The translations under genes and the position numbers were made by a program. A stretch of DNA of 32,355 nt, from contig NZ_JABURH010000064.1 in the NCBI RefSeq assembly GCF_014762765.1, positions 1 through 32,355 of the forward strand. The letters run 5' to 3'. The notes beneath the pieces are model-generated. The model saw only the letters and a list, made by a program, of their open reading frames with translations. It did not search any database and was not told where the DNA came from. Positions 7,827 to 14,313 of the stretch are shown in pieces (the stretch's first letter is position 1; each line of letters opens with the position of its first letter). This DNA comes from Alcanivorax sp. Its GTDB lineage: Bacteria > Pseudomonadota > Gammaproteobacteria > Pseudomonadales > Alcanivoracaceae.

Positions 7827-8510
7827 ATGGAAGTCCATATTGCCCAAGGGCATAACCCCCCACACAACATTCATGGCATCACTGTGGTGATCGACGTGAT
7901 CCGGGCTTTCACCACCAGCCACCATGCTTTTCGTAGGGGGCTGCGCTGCATCTGGCCGGTTGCCAATGCTGAGCAGGCCTTTGCCCTGCGTGACGAGCAC
8001 CTGCCCGATGCCTTGCTGGCCGGCGAAGTGGAGGCCCTGCCGATAAAGGGCTTCGATTTCGGCAATTCCCCTTGGGAAATTGACCAGGCCGACCTGCAGG
8101 ACCGGGAACTGATCCTGCGCACCACCAACGGCGTGGTCGCCACCCTGAAAGCTCAGGATAGTAAGGAGGTGCTGGTGGCCGGGCTGGTCAACGCGGAAGC
8201 CACGGCCAACTATCTGCGCGAAAAGAATCCGTCCACCGTGGTGCTGGTGGCCTCCCACCCCACAGGTGACGAAGACGTGGCCTGCGCGGAGTACATCCGC
8301 CACCTGCTGGGCGGCGAAGGAGTCAGTTACGCTGCTGCCCGTGAACGCACCCTGAATGCCAAGGCCGCAAAAAAATTCTACGACGGCACTCACCCCCGTC
8401 TTCGCCCCGAGGATATTGAAGCGGCCGCCACCAGCGAAGGCCCCGGTGCCCTGATCATGCGGGTGCGCTTTGATCCGATTCCTTGCATCACCGCTCACCC
8501 GGCTCCCTAG
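7827..8510 (+). CDS. comB: ComB family protein (2-phosphosulfolactate phosphatase-like)
   Basis: Homologue of archaeal ComB, a Mg-dependent phosphatase that dephosphorylates 2-phosphosulfolactate in coenzyme M synthesis. 227 aa. Family motifs are DVIRAFTT (23-30), FGNSP (78-82), RTTNG (98-102) and EDVACAEYI (149-157). AAAGGA precedes the ATG. No other coenzyme M or sulfolactate genes are in the window and this organism is unlikely to make coenzyme M, so the substrate in this bacterium is open: sulfolactate metabolism or an unrelated phosphoester. The gene symbol follows the family, not a proven role, and is unrelated to competence comB. Confidence 0.85.
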   Translation: MEVHIAQGHNPPHNIHGITVVIDVIRAFTTSHHAFRRGLRCIWPVANAEQAFALRDEHLPDALLAGEVEALPIKGFDFGNSPWEIDQADLQDRELILRTTNGVVATLKAQDSKEVLVAGLVNAEATANYLREKNPSTVVLVASHPTGDEDVACAEYIRHLLGGEGVSYAAARERTLNAKAAKKFYDGTHPRLRPEDIEAAATSEGPGALIMRVRFDPIPCITAHPAP

Positions 8511-8581
8511 CAGGCTGCTGACCCGGGACGTCAAGATTTCCGTTCTTTTTGATCAATGCGGCCACCACCTCGGACTTGCTA

Positions 8582-8602
8582 CTGTTGAAACCAATTCAAC
8601 AG
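8582..8602. promoter_or_regulatory. Perfect 8-bp inverted repeat before the acyl-CoA dehydrogenase gene
   Basis: CTGTTGAA (8582-8589) and TTCAACAG (8595-8602) are separated by ACCAA. The palindrome ends 2 bp before the AGGA ribosome-binding site of the dehydrogenase gene. It could be the operator of a TetR-like fatty-acid repressor, or an mRNA hairpin next to the ribosome site. No regulator can be named from the sequence. Confidence 0.5.
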
Positions 8603-8615
8603 ACAGGATAGCCCC

Positions 8616-9857
8616 ATGATCCAGTGGTCCGAACAACAACAGATGATCCAGAAAATGGTGCGCGATTTCGTGGAAAAGGAAATCGTGCCGCAGCTGGACG
8701 ATATCGAGTACAACGGCGTGCCGCCCTACGACATCCTCCGCAAACTGATCAAGACCTTCGGCATGGATGTCATGGCCCAGCAGTCTTTCGAGAAACAGCT
8801 CGCCCGTGAGAAAGCCATTGCCGCCGGGGAAACCGTCGGGGAAAAGAAAAAAGACGGCCCTTCTGCCATGGCCGGCGAAGAGGCGGCCATGCGCATGATC
8901 CCCATTATTGAAATCTGCAAACATGCCCAGGGGCTTGTCACGGCCATGGGGGTGTCCATGGGGCTTGGCGGTGGCGCCATCATGAGCAAGGGTACCATCG
9001 AGCAGAAAGAGCGCTGGGCCCTGCCTCTGCTCACCCTGGAAAAAGTCGGGGCCTGGGCTATCTCCGAACCCAACGCCGGCTCCGATGCCTTCGGGCAGAT
9101 GAAGACGCTGGCCAGACGCGACGGCAATGGCGGCTATATCATCAACGGCAGCAAGACCTGGATCACCAATGGCCCCTACGCCGATACCATCATCCTGATC
9201 TGCAAGCTGGATGAAGAAGGTGTGCCCGCCGATCAGCGCAAGATTGTTTCCTTTATCCTCGACAGCGGCATGGAAGGCCTGGAGCAATCCAAACCCTTCA
9301 AGAAAATGGGCATCGGCTCCTCTCCCACCGGCGAGCTGTTCCTGTCCGATGTGAAGGTGGGCGCCGACCGGCTGCTGGGAGGCAGCGAAGACAGCTACGG
9401 TCGTAGCGGCGCCAAGGGCACCTTCATGCAGGAACGCGCCGGTGTCGCTGCCATGGCGCTGGGGATGGTGGAACGGGCGCTGCAACTGAGCACCCAGTAC
9501 GCTCATGACCGGGTCCAGTTCGGCCGGGCCATCGGGCAGAATCAGCTTATCCAGCTCAAGCTGGCCAGAATGGAAGTGGCCCGCACCAACCTGCAAAATA
9601 TGGTGTTCCGCTATATCGAAATGACCGCCGCGGGCCAGCAGATGACACTGGCCGAAGCTTCCGCCATGAAACTGTACGCCGCCCAGGCGGCCATGGAGGT
9701 GGCCACCGAAGCGGTACAGATCCATGGTGGTTACGGGTACATGCGAGAATCCCGGGTGGAACAGCTGATGCGTGATGCCAAGATTCTGCAGATCTACGCG
9801 GGGACCGACGAAATGCAGATCATCGCCATTGCCCGGGATCTGCTGGGTCGCGTGTAA
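8616..9857 (+). CDS. Acyl-CoA dehydrogenase (isovaleryl/long-chain type active site)
   Basis: FAD enzyme oxidising an acyl-CoA to the 2-enoyl-CoA, passing electrons to ETF; cytoplasmic. 413 aa from ATG 8616, AGGATAGCCCC upstream. Signature 1, AISEPNAGSDA, is at 148-158 and the C-terminal signature QIHGGYGYMRESRVEQLMRDA at 368-388. The position holding the catalytic Glu in medium/short-chain enzymes (YEGT) is Ala395 here (IYAGTDEMQ), while Glu273 in MQERAGVAA sits on the helix that carries the base in isovaleryl- and long-chain dehydrogenases. A Lys/Glu-rich insert at about 60-92 lengthens the N-terminal domain. A branched or long-chain substrate is likely; the exact chain is unknown. Confidence 0.92.
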   Translation: MIQWSEQQQMIQKMVRDFVEKEIVPQLDDIEYNGVPPYDILRKLIKTFGMDVMAQQSFEKQLAREKAIAAGETVGEKKKDGPSAMAGEEAAMRMIPIIEICKHAQGLVTAMGVSMGLGGGAIMSKGTIEQKERWALPLLTLEKVGAWAISEPNAGSDAFGQMKTLARRDGNGGYIINGSKTWITNGPYADTIILICKLDEEGVPADQRKIVSFILDSGMEGLEQSKPFKKMGIGSSPTGELFLSDVKVGADRLLGGSEDSYGRSGAKGTFMQERAGVAAMALGMVERALQLSTQYAHDRVQFGRAIGQNQLIQLKLARMEVARTNLQNMVFRYIEMTAAGQQMTLAEASAMKLYAAQAAMEVATEAVQIHGGYGYMRESRVEQLMRDAKILQIYAGTDEMQIIAIARDLLGRV

Positions 9858-9993
9858 GCAATTGACCATAAAGGTCGCAAGCTTTTTGCCTGTCGCAATG
9901 TCAGCATATTGACCATTGCGCCGGGCAGAATGGTTTTTGTGGTCTTCATCACACTCTGAATTACGACATACACTCAACCATTATTCGTAGTAA

Positions 9994-10011
9994 AGGCTGA
10001 GAAATCAGCCT
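9994..10011 (+). other. GNRA-capped hairpin before the desaturase gene
   Basis: AGGCTGA-GAAA-TCAGCCT gives a 7-bp perfect stem with a GAAA tetraloop, ending 11 nt before ATG 10023 and directly before the GGGTGG ribosome site. It could affect ribosome access or mRNA stability. The function is not known. Confidence 0.5.
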
Positions 10012-10022
10012 GGGTGGTTGAA

Positions 10023-10838
10023 ATGTTAGTACGCTATAGGGCTGATCGTGCCGCAGTTGCCCTGGTGTTGGCGGTGTTTTCCATTCAACTGGGCCTGTTT
10101 TTCTACAGTGACGGCCTGACAACCTGGCTGGCCATGCTGGCACTGTTACCGGTACAGGTATCCTGTGGTGCCATCTGCCACAACCATCACCATGTGAATG
10201 TGTTCGTCAGAAAGCCGTTAAACCGGTTGTTCGAGTGCATTCTCTACCTGCAGACCGGCACCAGCCCCCTGAGTTGGACCCTGCATCACAATATCGGCCA
10301 CCATAAGCATTATCTGGAGCCAGACAGGGACCCTTCCCCCTGGCAGCAGGCGGATGGCTCGTTGATGCCCCGCTGGCGCTATGTGCTGGTCAATACGCTG
10401 AGGGTCTATCCGGAAATCCACCGTATCGGACAAAAGCACCCTCTTTTGTACCGCCGCTTCCTTCGTTTGTTAGTGCTCGCAAACACCCCTCTGCTAATGG
10501 CGCTGCTATACGACCCGCGTAACGCACTGATTCTCTTCATCCTGCCCATGGCGGCCATGCTGTTCATGCTGCTGGACAATACCTATGGCCAGCATGCCGG
10601 CACCGGTTTCAGTGACCACTATCACGCCTCACGCAATGTAGAGCTGAAACGCTACAATCTGCCATCCTGGAATCTGGGCTACCACACGGCCCACCATATG
10701 CTGCCCGGGATCCACTGGAGCCAGCTACCGGAATTACACGACAAGATCCGCCATCGCATACCCGAGCATCTGATTACCGACAACATCCTGCTGCAGTGGG
10801 AACCCGCCCGTCAGCAACGCGGAGGAGTGCCCTCATGA
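10023..10838 (+). CDS. Membrane fatty acid desaturase family protein
   Basis: Di-iron integral membrane desaturase/hydroxylase. 271 aa. Three histidine boxes are present: HNHHH (53-57), HHNIGHHKHY (88-97) and HTAHH (221-225). Hydrophobic segments at about 11-29 and 34-50, and 147-185, give the usual hairpin topology with boxes on the cytoplasmic side. ATG 10023 follows GGTGG; a GTG at 10014 in the same frame has a poorer site. It is short for an acyl-lipid desaturase, so other substrates (sterol- or carotenoid-like compounds, alkyl chains) cannot be excluded. Its stop overlaps the next start (ATGA), so the two proteins are probably made together. Confidence 0.85.
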   Translation: MLVRYRADRAAVALVLAVFSIQLGLFFYSDGLTTWLAMLALLPVQVSCGAICHNHHHVNVFVRKPLNRLFECILYLQTGTSPLSWTLHHNIGHHKHYLEPDRDPSPWQQADGSLMPRWRYVLVNTLRVYPEIHRIGQKHPLLYRRFLRLLVLANTPLLMALLYDPRNALILFILPMAAMLFMLLDNTYGQHAGTGFSDHYHASRNVELKRYNLPSWNLGYHTAHHMLPGIHWSQLPELHDKIRHRIPEHLITDNILLQWEPARQQRGGVPS

Positions 10839-11236
10839 TACGTGGCCTGCTTGTCTGCCTGATCATGACCTGTGCTGCCATCGCCCGGGCCCAGGACTGC
10901 TACTACTACTGGGTGCACCAATGCATCGAGGTGGTCGACGCCAGCCAGAGACAGCTGCAGCAATATGTACTGATCTCACCGGCGGTGAACTACCTGCAGA
11001 CTCAAGGCCAGCAATGCAGCGACGCCGTCTCCGAGCGTCAACAGGTCATCTCCGCCGAGCTGCTGGCCCGCTTCAACCAGGCGGCCAGCGAGATCAGCGC
11101 CTGCCAGATCCCTGTCTCGGAACTGCCCGCGCGGGTCTACGACAAACCCCACCAGGCCACCTGGCATTACAATCGCAGCCGCAAGGCCAGCCAACAGAAA
11201 ACCGTGATCCCTCTGGAAGGCCTACCCATCCTCTGA
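10835..11236 (+). CDS. Small secreted cysteine-containing protein, coupled to the desaturase
   Basis: 133 aa, no family recognised. ATG 10835 overlaps the desaturase TGA (ATGA), with GGAGGAG at 10821-10827 as ribosome site. A Sec signal peptide covers residues 1 to about 20 (hydrophobic core GLLVCLIMTCAAIA, cleavage near ARAQ). The mature part has four Cys, enough for two disulfides in the periplasm, an aromatic start (DCYYYW) and a helical Gln-rich middle. The tight coupling suggests a shared job with the desaturase, but nothing in the sequence states what. Confidence 0.75.
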   Translation: MIRGLLVCLIMTCAAIARAQDCYYYWVHQCIEVVDASQRQLQQYVLISPAVNYLQTQGQQCSDAVSERQQVISAELLARFNQAASEISACQIPVSELPARVYDKPHQATWHYNRSRKASQQKTVIPLEGLPIL

Positions 11237-11279
11237 CCTCAAGAAGATCACTGCCAATCGCTGCACATGCGGTTGGTTG

Positions 11280-11288
11280 TGCTATGAT
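11280..11288 (+). promoter_or_regulatory. Extended -10 promoter candidate for the lipoprotein gene
   Basis: TG-C-TATGAT at 11280-11288 fits an extended -10 (TGnTATAAT) with one mismatch in the hexamer. The -35 region is poor (CTGCAC at 11261, spacer 16). A start near 11295 leaves a leader of about 23 nt. Confidence 0.45.
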
Positions 11289-11317
11289 CGACGGGCTTTT
11301 TCTATCCGGGGCGAATA

Positions 11318-12028
11318 ATGAAAACAATCAAAACTGCCGCGTTACTGATCTGCACCCTACTGCTCGCCAGTTGCCAGAATCTTCAGGGCGAACGACAAGG
11401 GGATTACTACTTCTCTCCCGCCGGCGCCTATATTCTGGACATGAGCATCAACACCTTCCGGGGTGAAGTGGTGCTGGACGAGCGTTGTGACCGTAATGGT
11501 GGCTCGACCACCTTCTGGGATGGTAGCGGACGCCTGTTCCGAGTGGACTATCTGAGCGCAGAAAACCATCCGATGATCCAGGCACCGCGATTTGCTTCCG
11601 ACCTGACCCTGCTTAACCTGACCCTGAACAGTTACCTGCGTGAAGTGGTTGCCAAGGCCCCCATGATTATCAGTGCGGAGGCCTCCTACCGGGAATTCCT
11701 GGAAGACGCCGATCCTCGCGCCCTGTTCGCCATCATTGGCATCAATGTGGATGCTGCCCAGGTGAAAGACAGCGAGGCGGAAAGCGGCACGTACTACTAT
11801 GGTTTCATGCTGTTCAAGCGTGGCGACCGCATCTATGTGCTGCAGCATCGCCAACCGGTATTGATGCCCGAAAAAATGAAGGCGGTACTGCTGAACCTGG
11901 CCGACGGCATGGAAATCCCCGGCCGTGTCCGCGACGACACGGACATGGAAAAGCTGCGCCGGCTCTTGAAGAAAATGGCCCCTGGCGGCACCGATGGTGA
12001 CCCGGTTCGACTGTGCGAACCGGCCTGA
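11318..12028 (+). CDS. Hypothetical lipoprotein
   Basis: 236 aa, no family recognised. A type II signal peptide with lipobox LASC (Cys19) is clear; the residue after it is Gln, so outer-membrane sorting is likely. The mature part mixes beta-like and helical stretches with no obvious repeat, and a basic helix (EKLRRLLKKM) lies near the C-terminus. A moderate GGGGCG site precedes ATG 11318. It appears to be a single-gene unit with its own promoter; a heptamer array starts 5 nt after its stop. Confidence 0.75.
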   Translation: MKTIKTAALLICTLLLASCQNLQGERQGDYYFSPAGAYILDMSINTFRGEVVLDERCDRNGGSTTFWDGSGRLFRVDYLSAENHPMIQAPRFASDLTLLNLTLNSYLREVVAKAPMIISAEASYREFLEDADPRALFAIIGINVDAAQVKDSEAESGTYYYGFMLFKRGDRIYVLQHRQPVLMPEKMKAVLLNLADGMEIPGRVRDDTDMEKLRRLLKKMAPGGTDGDPVRLCEPA

Positions 12029-12032
12029 AGTC

Positions 12033-12060
12033 AGTTGCCAGCTCAAAGTTAAAAGTTGCA
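12033..12060. repeat. Heptamer array, RCTTGNA family (minus orientation)
   Basis: Four phased units on the plus strand: AGTTGCC, AGCTCAA, AGTTAAA, AGTTGCA. Read on the minus strand these fit a degenerate RCTTKNA consensus. The array begins 5 nt after the lipoprotein stop and is followed by ACGAACA, similar to the CAACG edge of the element at 14204. Confidence 0.6.
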
Positions 12061-12096
12061 ACGAACAAGGGGCTTGGTGTGTACTGAATGGGTAAC

Positions 12097-12184
12097 AGCC
12101 CGCACCTCATAGCAGTAGCGCGGGCTCCATGAACCGAGAAAACAGCACAAAGACCTGACTGATTGGTTGTTGGTTTGTGCTGTT
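12097..12184. other. Two stem-loops in the phhB upstream region
   Basis: Stem 1: AGCCCGC (12097-12103) with GCGGGCT (12120-12126), 16-nt loop. Stem 2: AACAGCACAAA (12141-12151) with TTTGTGCTGTT (12174-12184), an 11-bp perfect match with a 22-nt loop. Neither is followed by a T-run, so ordinary intrinsic terminators are unlikely. Stem 2 ends exactly where the next heptamer array begins. Confidence 0.6.
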
Positions 12185-12212
12185 AACTATTCACTATCAA
12201 CCATTCACTGCT
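12185..12212. repeat. Heptamer array, AACTATT/CACTATC family, ahead of phhB
   Basis: Four phased units: AACTATT, CACTATC, AACCATT, CACTGCT. The pattern also reads as two 14-bp units differing at four positions. It ends 3 bp before the phhB ATG and fills the place where a Shine-Dalgarno sequence should be. Confidence 0.7.
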
Positions 12213-12215
12213 GTT

Positions 12216-12551
12216 ATGACTTCACTGACACAACAGAACTGCGACGCATGTCGAGCTGATGCCCCCAGTGTTACAGATCAGGAGCGCCAGGAACTGCATC
12301 CCCAGATTCCTGACTGGATTCTGGTGGAGGAAGACGGCATCGAAAAACTGCAACGGCCTTTCTCGTTCGGCAACTTTACCGAAGCCCTCGCCTTTACCAA
12401 TCAGGTGGCAGAGCTGGCTGAACGTGAAGGCCACCACCCGGCCATTCTCACCGAATACGGCAAGGTCACCGTCACCTGGTGGACGCACAAGATTGGCGGC
12501 CTACACCGCAATGATTTTATCTGTGCTGCCAAGACCGACGCGCTGCTCTAA
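12216..12551 (+). CDS. phhB: Pterin-4a-carbinolamine dehydratase
   Basis: Dehydrates 4a-hydroxy-tetrahydropterin during regeneration of the pterin cofactor used by phenylalanine hydroxylase; cytoplasmic. 111 aa. The N-terminal CDACRADAP segment is typical of Pseudomonas PhhB. Active-site block EGHHP is at 71-75, followed by [17 protein letters not shown] (84-100). ATG 12216 is chosen by homology; a frame extending to 12177 would read through the heptamer array. No purine-rich ribosome site is visible upstream. No phenylalanine hydroxylase gene is in the window, so the partner pathway must lie elsewhere or the protein has another pterin role. Confidence 0.92.
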   Translation: MTSLTQQNCDACRADAPSVTDQERQELHPQIPDWILVEEDGIEKLQRPFSFGNFTEALAFTNQVAELAEREGHHPAILTEYGKVTVTWWTHKIGGLHRNDFICAAKTDALL

Positions 12552-12662
12552 GCACAAGTTACGTTTTTGGACAGGAGCGTCGAAAAAAGCTCCCGACGTT
12601 CTCTTCAACTTTGTCGTCAATATCGCGGGCAAGGCGCCATTCGGTTGGCACTGCCTCGTCCG

Positions 12663-12697
12663 CGTTGCAGCTTGAAACTTGTAGCTTGCAGCTCTTT
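12663..12697. repeat. Heptamer array, RCTTGNA family (plus orientation)
   Basis: Phased units CGTTGCA, GCTTGAA, ACTTGTA, GCTTGCA, GCTCTTT. It is entered through CGCGTTGCAG (12661-12670), close to the right edge CGCGTTGTAG of the element at 14204-14313. The preceding 100 bp after phhB hold short hairpins (for example GGAGC/GCTCC at 12574-12593) but no clear copy of that element. Confidence 0.7.
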
Positions 12698-12732
12698 TTG
12701 ACCTTTTCCTCCACCGCCATGATAAAAACGGC

Positions 12733-12763
12733 TTGCGGCAACAACTGTCGCCTTTGCTAGCAT
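12733..12763 (+). promoter_or_regulatory. Weak promoter candidate for the thioesterase gene
   Basis: An extended -10, TG-C-TAGCAT (12755-12763), with TTGCGG 19 bp upstream of the hexamer. It would give a leader of about 20 nt carrying the AGGAG site. The long spacer makes the -35 doubtful. Confidence 0.35.
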
Positions 12764-12788
12764 CCTTCTCAACCGAAGGAGAAACAGC

Positions 12789-13247
12789 ATGTCCCTTTCC
12801 GAAGAACAGAAAACCCTGATCAAAGCCGCCAGTGACAAGACCTTTCCGTTTGTAGAGCGCTGCGGAGTGAAAACTCTGGATGTGGAGCGGGGCTACTGCA
12901 AAATGATGATGCCCCTTGAACCCAATCTTAACCATGTGGGCATCATGTATGCGGGCGCGCTCTACACCATCGCCGAACTACCCGGCGGAGTAATCTACCT
13001 GACGTCCTTCGACACCAAACGCTTCTACCCCATCGTCAAGGACATGTCGATCCGCTTCCGCCGTCCGGCCACCACCGACATCACAGTGGAGGTTACCCTC
13101 AGCGAGGAGGAGATCTCACGCATCGAAAAGACCACGGAAGAGGTGGGTAAATGCGACTTCGAATGGGACGTGGAATTGAAAGACGCCAATGGCGAGGTAG
13201 TTGCCATCACCCATAACGTCTATCAGATGCGCAAGATCGGCGGGTGA
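12789..13247 (+). CDS. Hotdog-fold thioesterase (DUF4442/PaaI-like)
   Basis: Single hotdog domain, 152 aa, likely to hydrolyse an acyl-CoA or acyl-ACP thioester as a cytoplasmic oligomer. The block NLNHVGIMYAGALYTIAELPGG (46-67) fits the central helix region of the family, and RFRRPATTDITVEV is the following strand pair. GAAGGAGAAACAGC precedes ATG 12789, a strong site. The substrate is unknown; the nearby acyl-CoA dehydrogenase and desaturase point to acyl metabolism. It converges with the gene on the other strand across the 110-bp element at 13259. Confidence 0.82.
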   Translation: MSLSEEQKTLIKAASDKTFPFVERCGVKTLDVERGYCKMMMPLEPNLNHVGIMYAGALYTIAELPGGVIYLTSFDTKRFYPIVKDMSIRFRRPATTDITVEVTLSEEEISRIEKTTEEVGKCDFEWDVELKDANGEVVAITHNVYQMRKIGG

Positions 13248-13258
13248 TGCACGACAGG

Positions 13259-13368
13259 CCACAACGCGAATCCGGGGCTTGTCTGGTTTTTCCTCGCAGC
13301 CGCCGCGCCAGAGCTTTGGGCGCGGCCTCTTGCATTCAACATAGATAAAACAGGCAATCGTGTTGTAG
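13259..13368 (-). repeat. 110-bp palindromic repeat element, copy X
   Basis: Read on the minus strand it starts CTACAACACG and ends CGCGTTGTGG, imperfect terminal inverted repeats (8/10). A GC-rich hairpin (GCCGCGCC/GGCGCGGC) is central. It aligns without gaps to the inverted copy at 14204-14313 with about 88 of 110 identical positions by hand count; the hairpin loop is the most diverged part. It lies between two convergent genes, 11 bp after the thioesterase stop. Confidence 0.85.
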
Positions 13369-13388
13369 CTTGCGGCTTGCAGCTTGTT
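13361..13388. repeat. Heptamer array, RCTTGNA family, at the end of copy X
   Basis: Units TGTTGTA, GCTTGCG, GCTTGCA, GCTTGTT. The array starts inside the edge of element X and runs into the stop codon (13387-13389) of the gene on the minus strand. Confidence 0.75.
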
Positions 13389-14169
13389 ATTCTGCCTGCT
13401 CACAGAACCCGTTCGGCCCCATATTGACGGTAGTCGAGCATTGCCATTCCAGCCCGCGCACCCCGCCTTCCACCGGCCAGGTAGTCAGTTCATGGCCTTC
13501 CAGGCGACCGCCTAACTCCAGCTTCAGCATACCTTCGCGAAGCATGTAAGCTCGCTTGATGCGCTGTCCCACCACCTGCTCCGGGGCTATGCCCATATCG
13601 TTCAGGCTGCCCGGCCAGGTGCCACTGGACAGGTAGTACTCACTGATCTGCATTCGCAGCACCGACACCGTGCTGAATGTCTGCGCCAGGGCGGATCGGT
13701 CACGGCTACTACTGAACAGCTCCCAGGTCTTCGGGTCGATACCCGGTGGCGGCTCGTCCTGGTGCTGCGGACGGTTTGTCTGCGACTTCTCGGGAATCGG
13801 CACTCGTCGGGCCAGGGCATCAATATCCGCCTCATAGCGGGCCCGCAGCGTGCAACGCGAACCGCTCCAGCGACGCCCCTGCAGAGTGGGCTTTTCTTCC
13901 TGCAACTGACTGAGATAGGCATCTCTGAGCAGGGACTCCGATCGATCCTGCTCCTTGTAAGCCTGCATTCGCGTCTGATAATCATCGGTGGCAGCAATGA
14001 CACTGAGCAGGCTGGCGTGCAGCTCCTCAGTCATCATCTGCAGGGCCCGGTCACAGACCTGCTGCTCACTTTCCCCCTCCCCGGCCCGCTCCACCTTGGC
14101 CAGCGCCAGTGACATGGCCAGTGCCGGTGCTCCCCACACCAGTAACAGGACAGCTACTACAGTACGCAT
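13387..14169 (-). CDS. Secreted protein with type IV pilin-like C-terminal domain
   Basis: 260 aa, not a named family. A Sec signal peptide (core VVAVLLLVWGAPALA) ends near residue 18, unlike a prepilin leader. Residues 30-125 are helical with Cys39 and Cys106; a Pro/Gln-rich linker spans 125-150. From about 160 the sequence resembles the globular part of type IV pilins: a helix SVLRMQISEYYLSSGTWPGSL, then beta strands, then WQCS with Cys244 and Cys256 forming the usual C-terminal disulfide loop. The hydrophobic N-terminal pilin helix is missing, so it cannot enter a pilus by the normal route. GGGGGAAGG precedes ATG 14169. It is bracketed by inverted 110-bp repeats. A role linked to the pilus genes upstream is possible but unproven. 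Confidence 0.7.
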   Translation of the reverse strand: MRTVVAVLLLVWGAPALAMSLALAKVERAGEGESEQQVCDRALQMMTEELHASLLSVIAATDDYQTRMQAYKEQDRSESLLRDAYLSQLQEEKPTLQGRRWSGSRCTLRARYEADIDALARRVPIPEKSQTNRPQHQDEPPPGIDPKTWELFSSSRDRSALAQTFSTVSVLRMQISEYYLSSGTWPGSLNDMGIAPEQVVGQRIKRAYMLREGMLKLELGGRLEGHELTTWPVEGGVRGLEWQCSTTVNMGPNGFCEQAE

Positions 14170-14183
14170 TCCCCTTCCCCCCT

Positions 14184-14211
14184 TTTAAGCCTCAAGCTAC
14201 AAACTACAACG
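14184..14211. repeat. Heptamer array, RCTTGNA family (minus orientation), left of copy Y
   Basis: Units on the plus strand: TTTAAGC, CTCAAGC, TACAAAC, TACAACG. It merges into the left edge CTACAACGCG of element Y and mirrors the array on the right side (14306-14340). Confidence 0.7.
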
Positions 14212-14313
14212 CGCTTGAATGTTTTATCTGTTTTGAACGCAAGGCGCCGCGCCTAATCCCCCGGCGCGGCGCCTGCGACGTAAGACGAGACAAAACCCGG
14301 ATTCGCGTTGTAG
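14204..14313 (+). repeat. 110-bp palindromic repeat element, copy Y
   Basis: Perfect 10-bp terminal inverted repeats, CTACAACGCG (14204-14213) and CGCGTTGTAG (14304-14313). The centre is an 11-bp perfect stem, GGCGCCGCGCC (14243-14253) and GGCGCGGCGCC (14263-14273), around a 9-nt loop. Between ends and centre, GTTTTATCT and AGACAAAAC pair at 8 of 9 positions, so almost the whole element folds on itself. It sits between the hemE stop and the start of the pilin-like gene. No T-run follows the stem, so it is not a standard terminator. Confidence 0.88.

Noticed and set aside
8553-9977. Minus-strand open frame of 474 codons
   Set aside because: Antisense to the acyl-CoA dehydrogenase; His/Gly-rich shadow translation.
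12574-12598. Pseudoknot after phhB (GGAGC/GCTCC interleaved with GTCG/CGAC)
   Set aside because: Both connecting loops would be zero length, which is sterically unlikely; more probably alternative short hairpins.
14204-14313. Integron attC-like site
   Set aside because: The palindromic layout and the CAACG/CGTTG ends recall attC sites, but the outer boxes do not fit RYYYAAC and GTTRRRY (two mismatches in each variable half), and no integrase is in the window.
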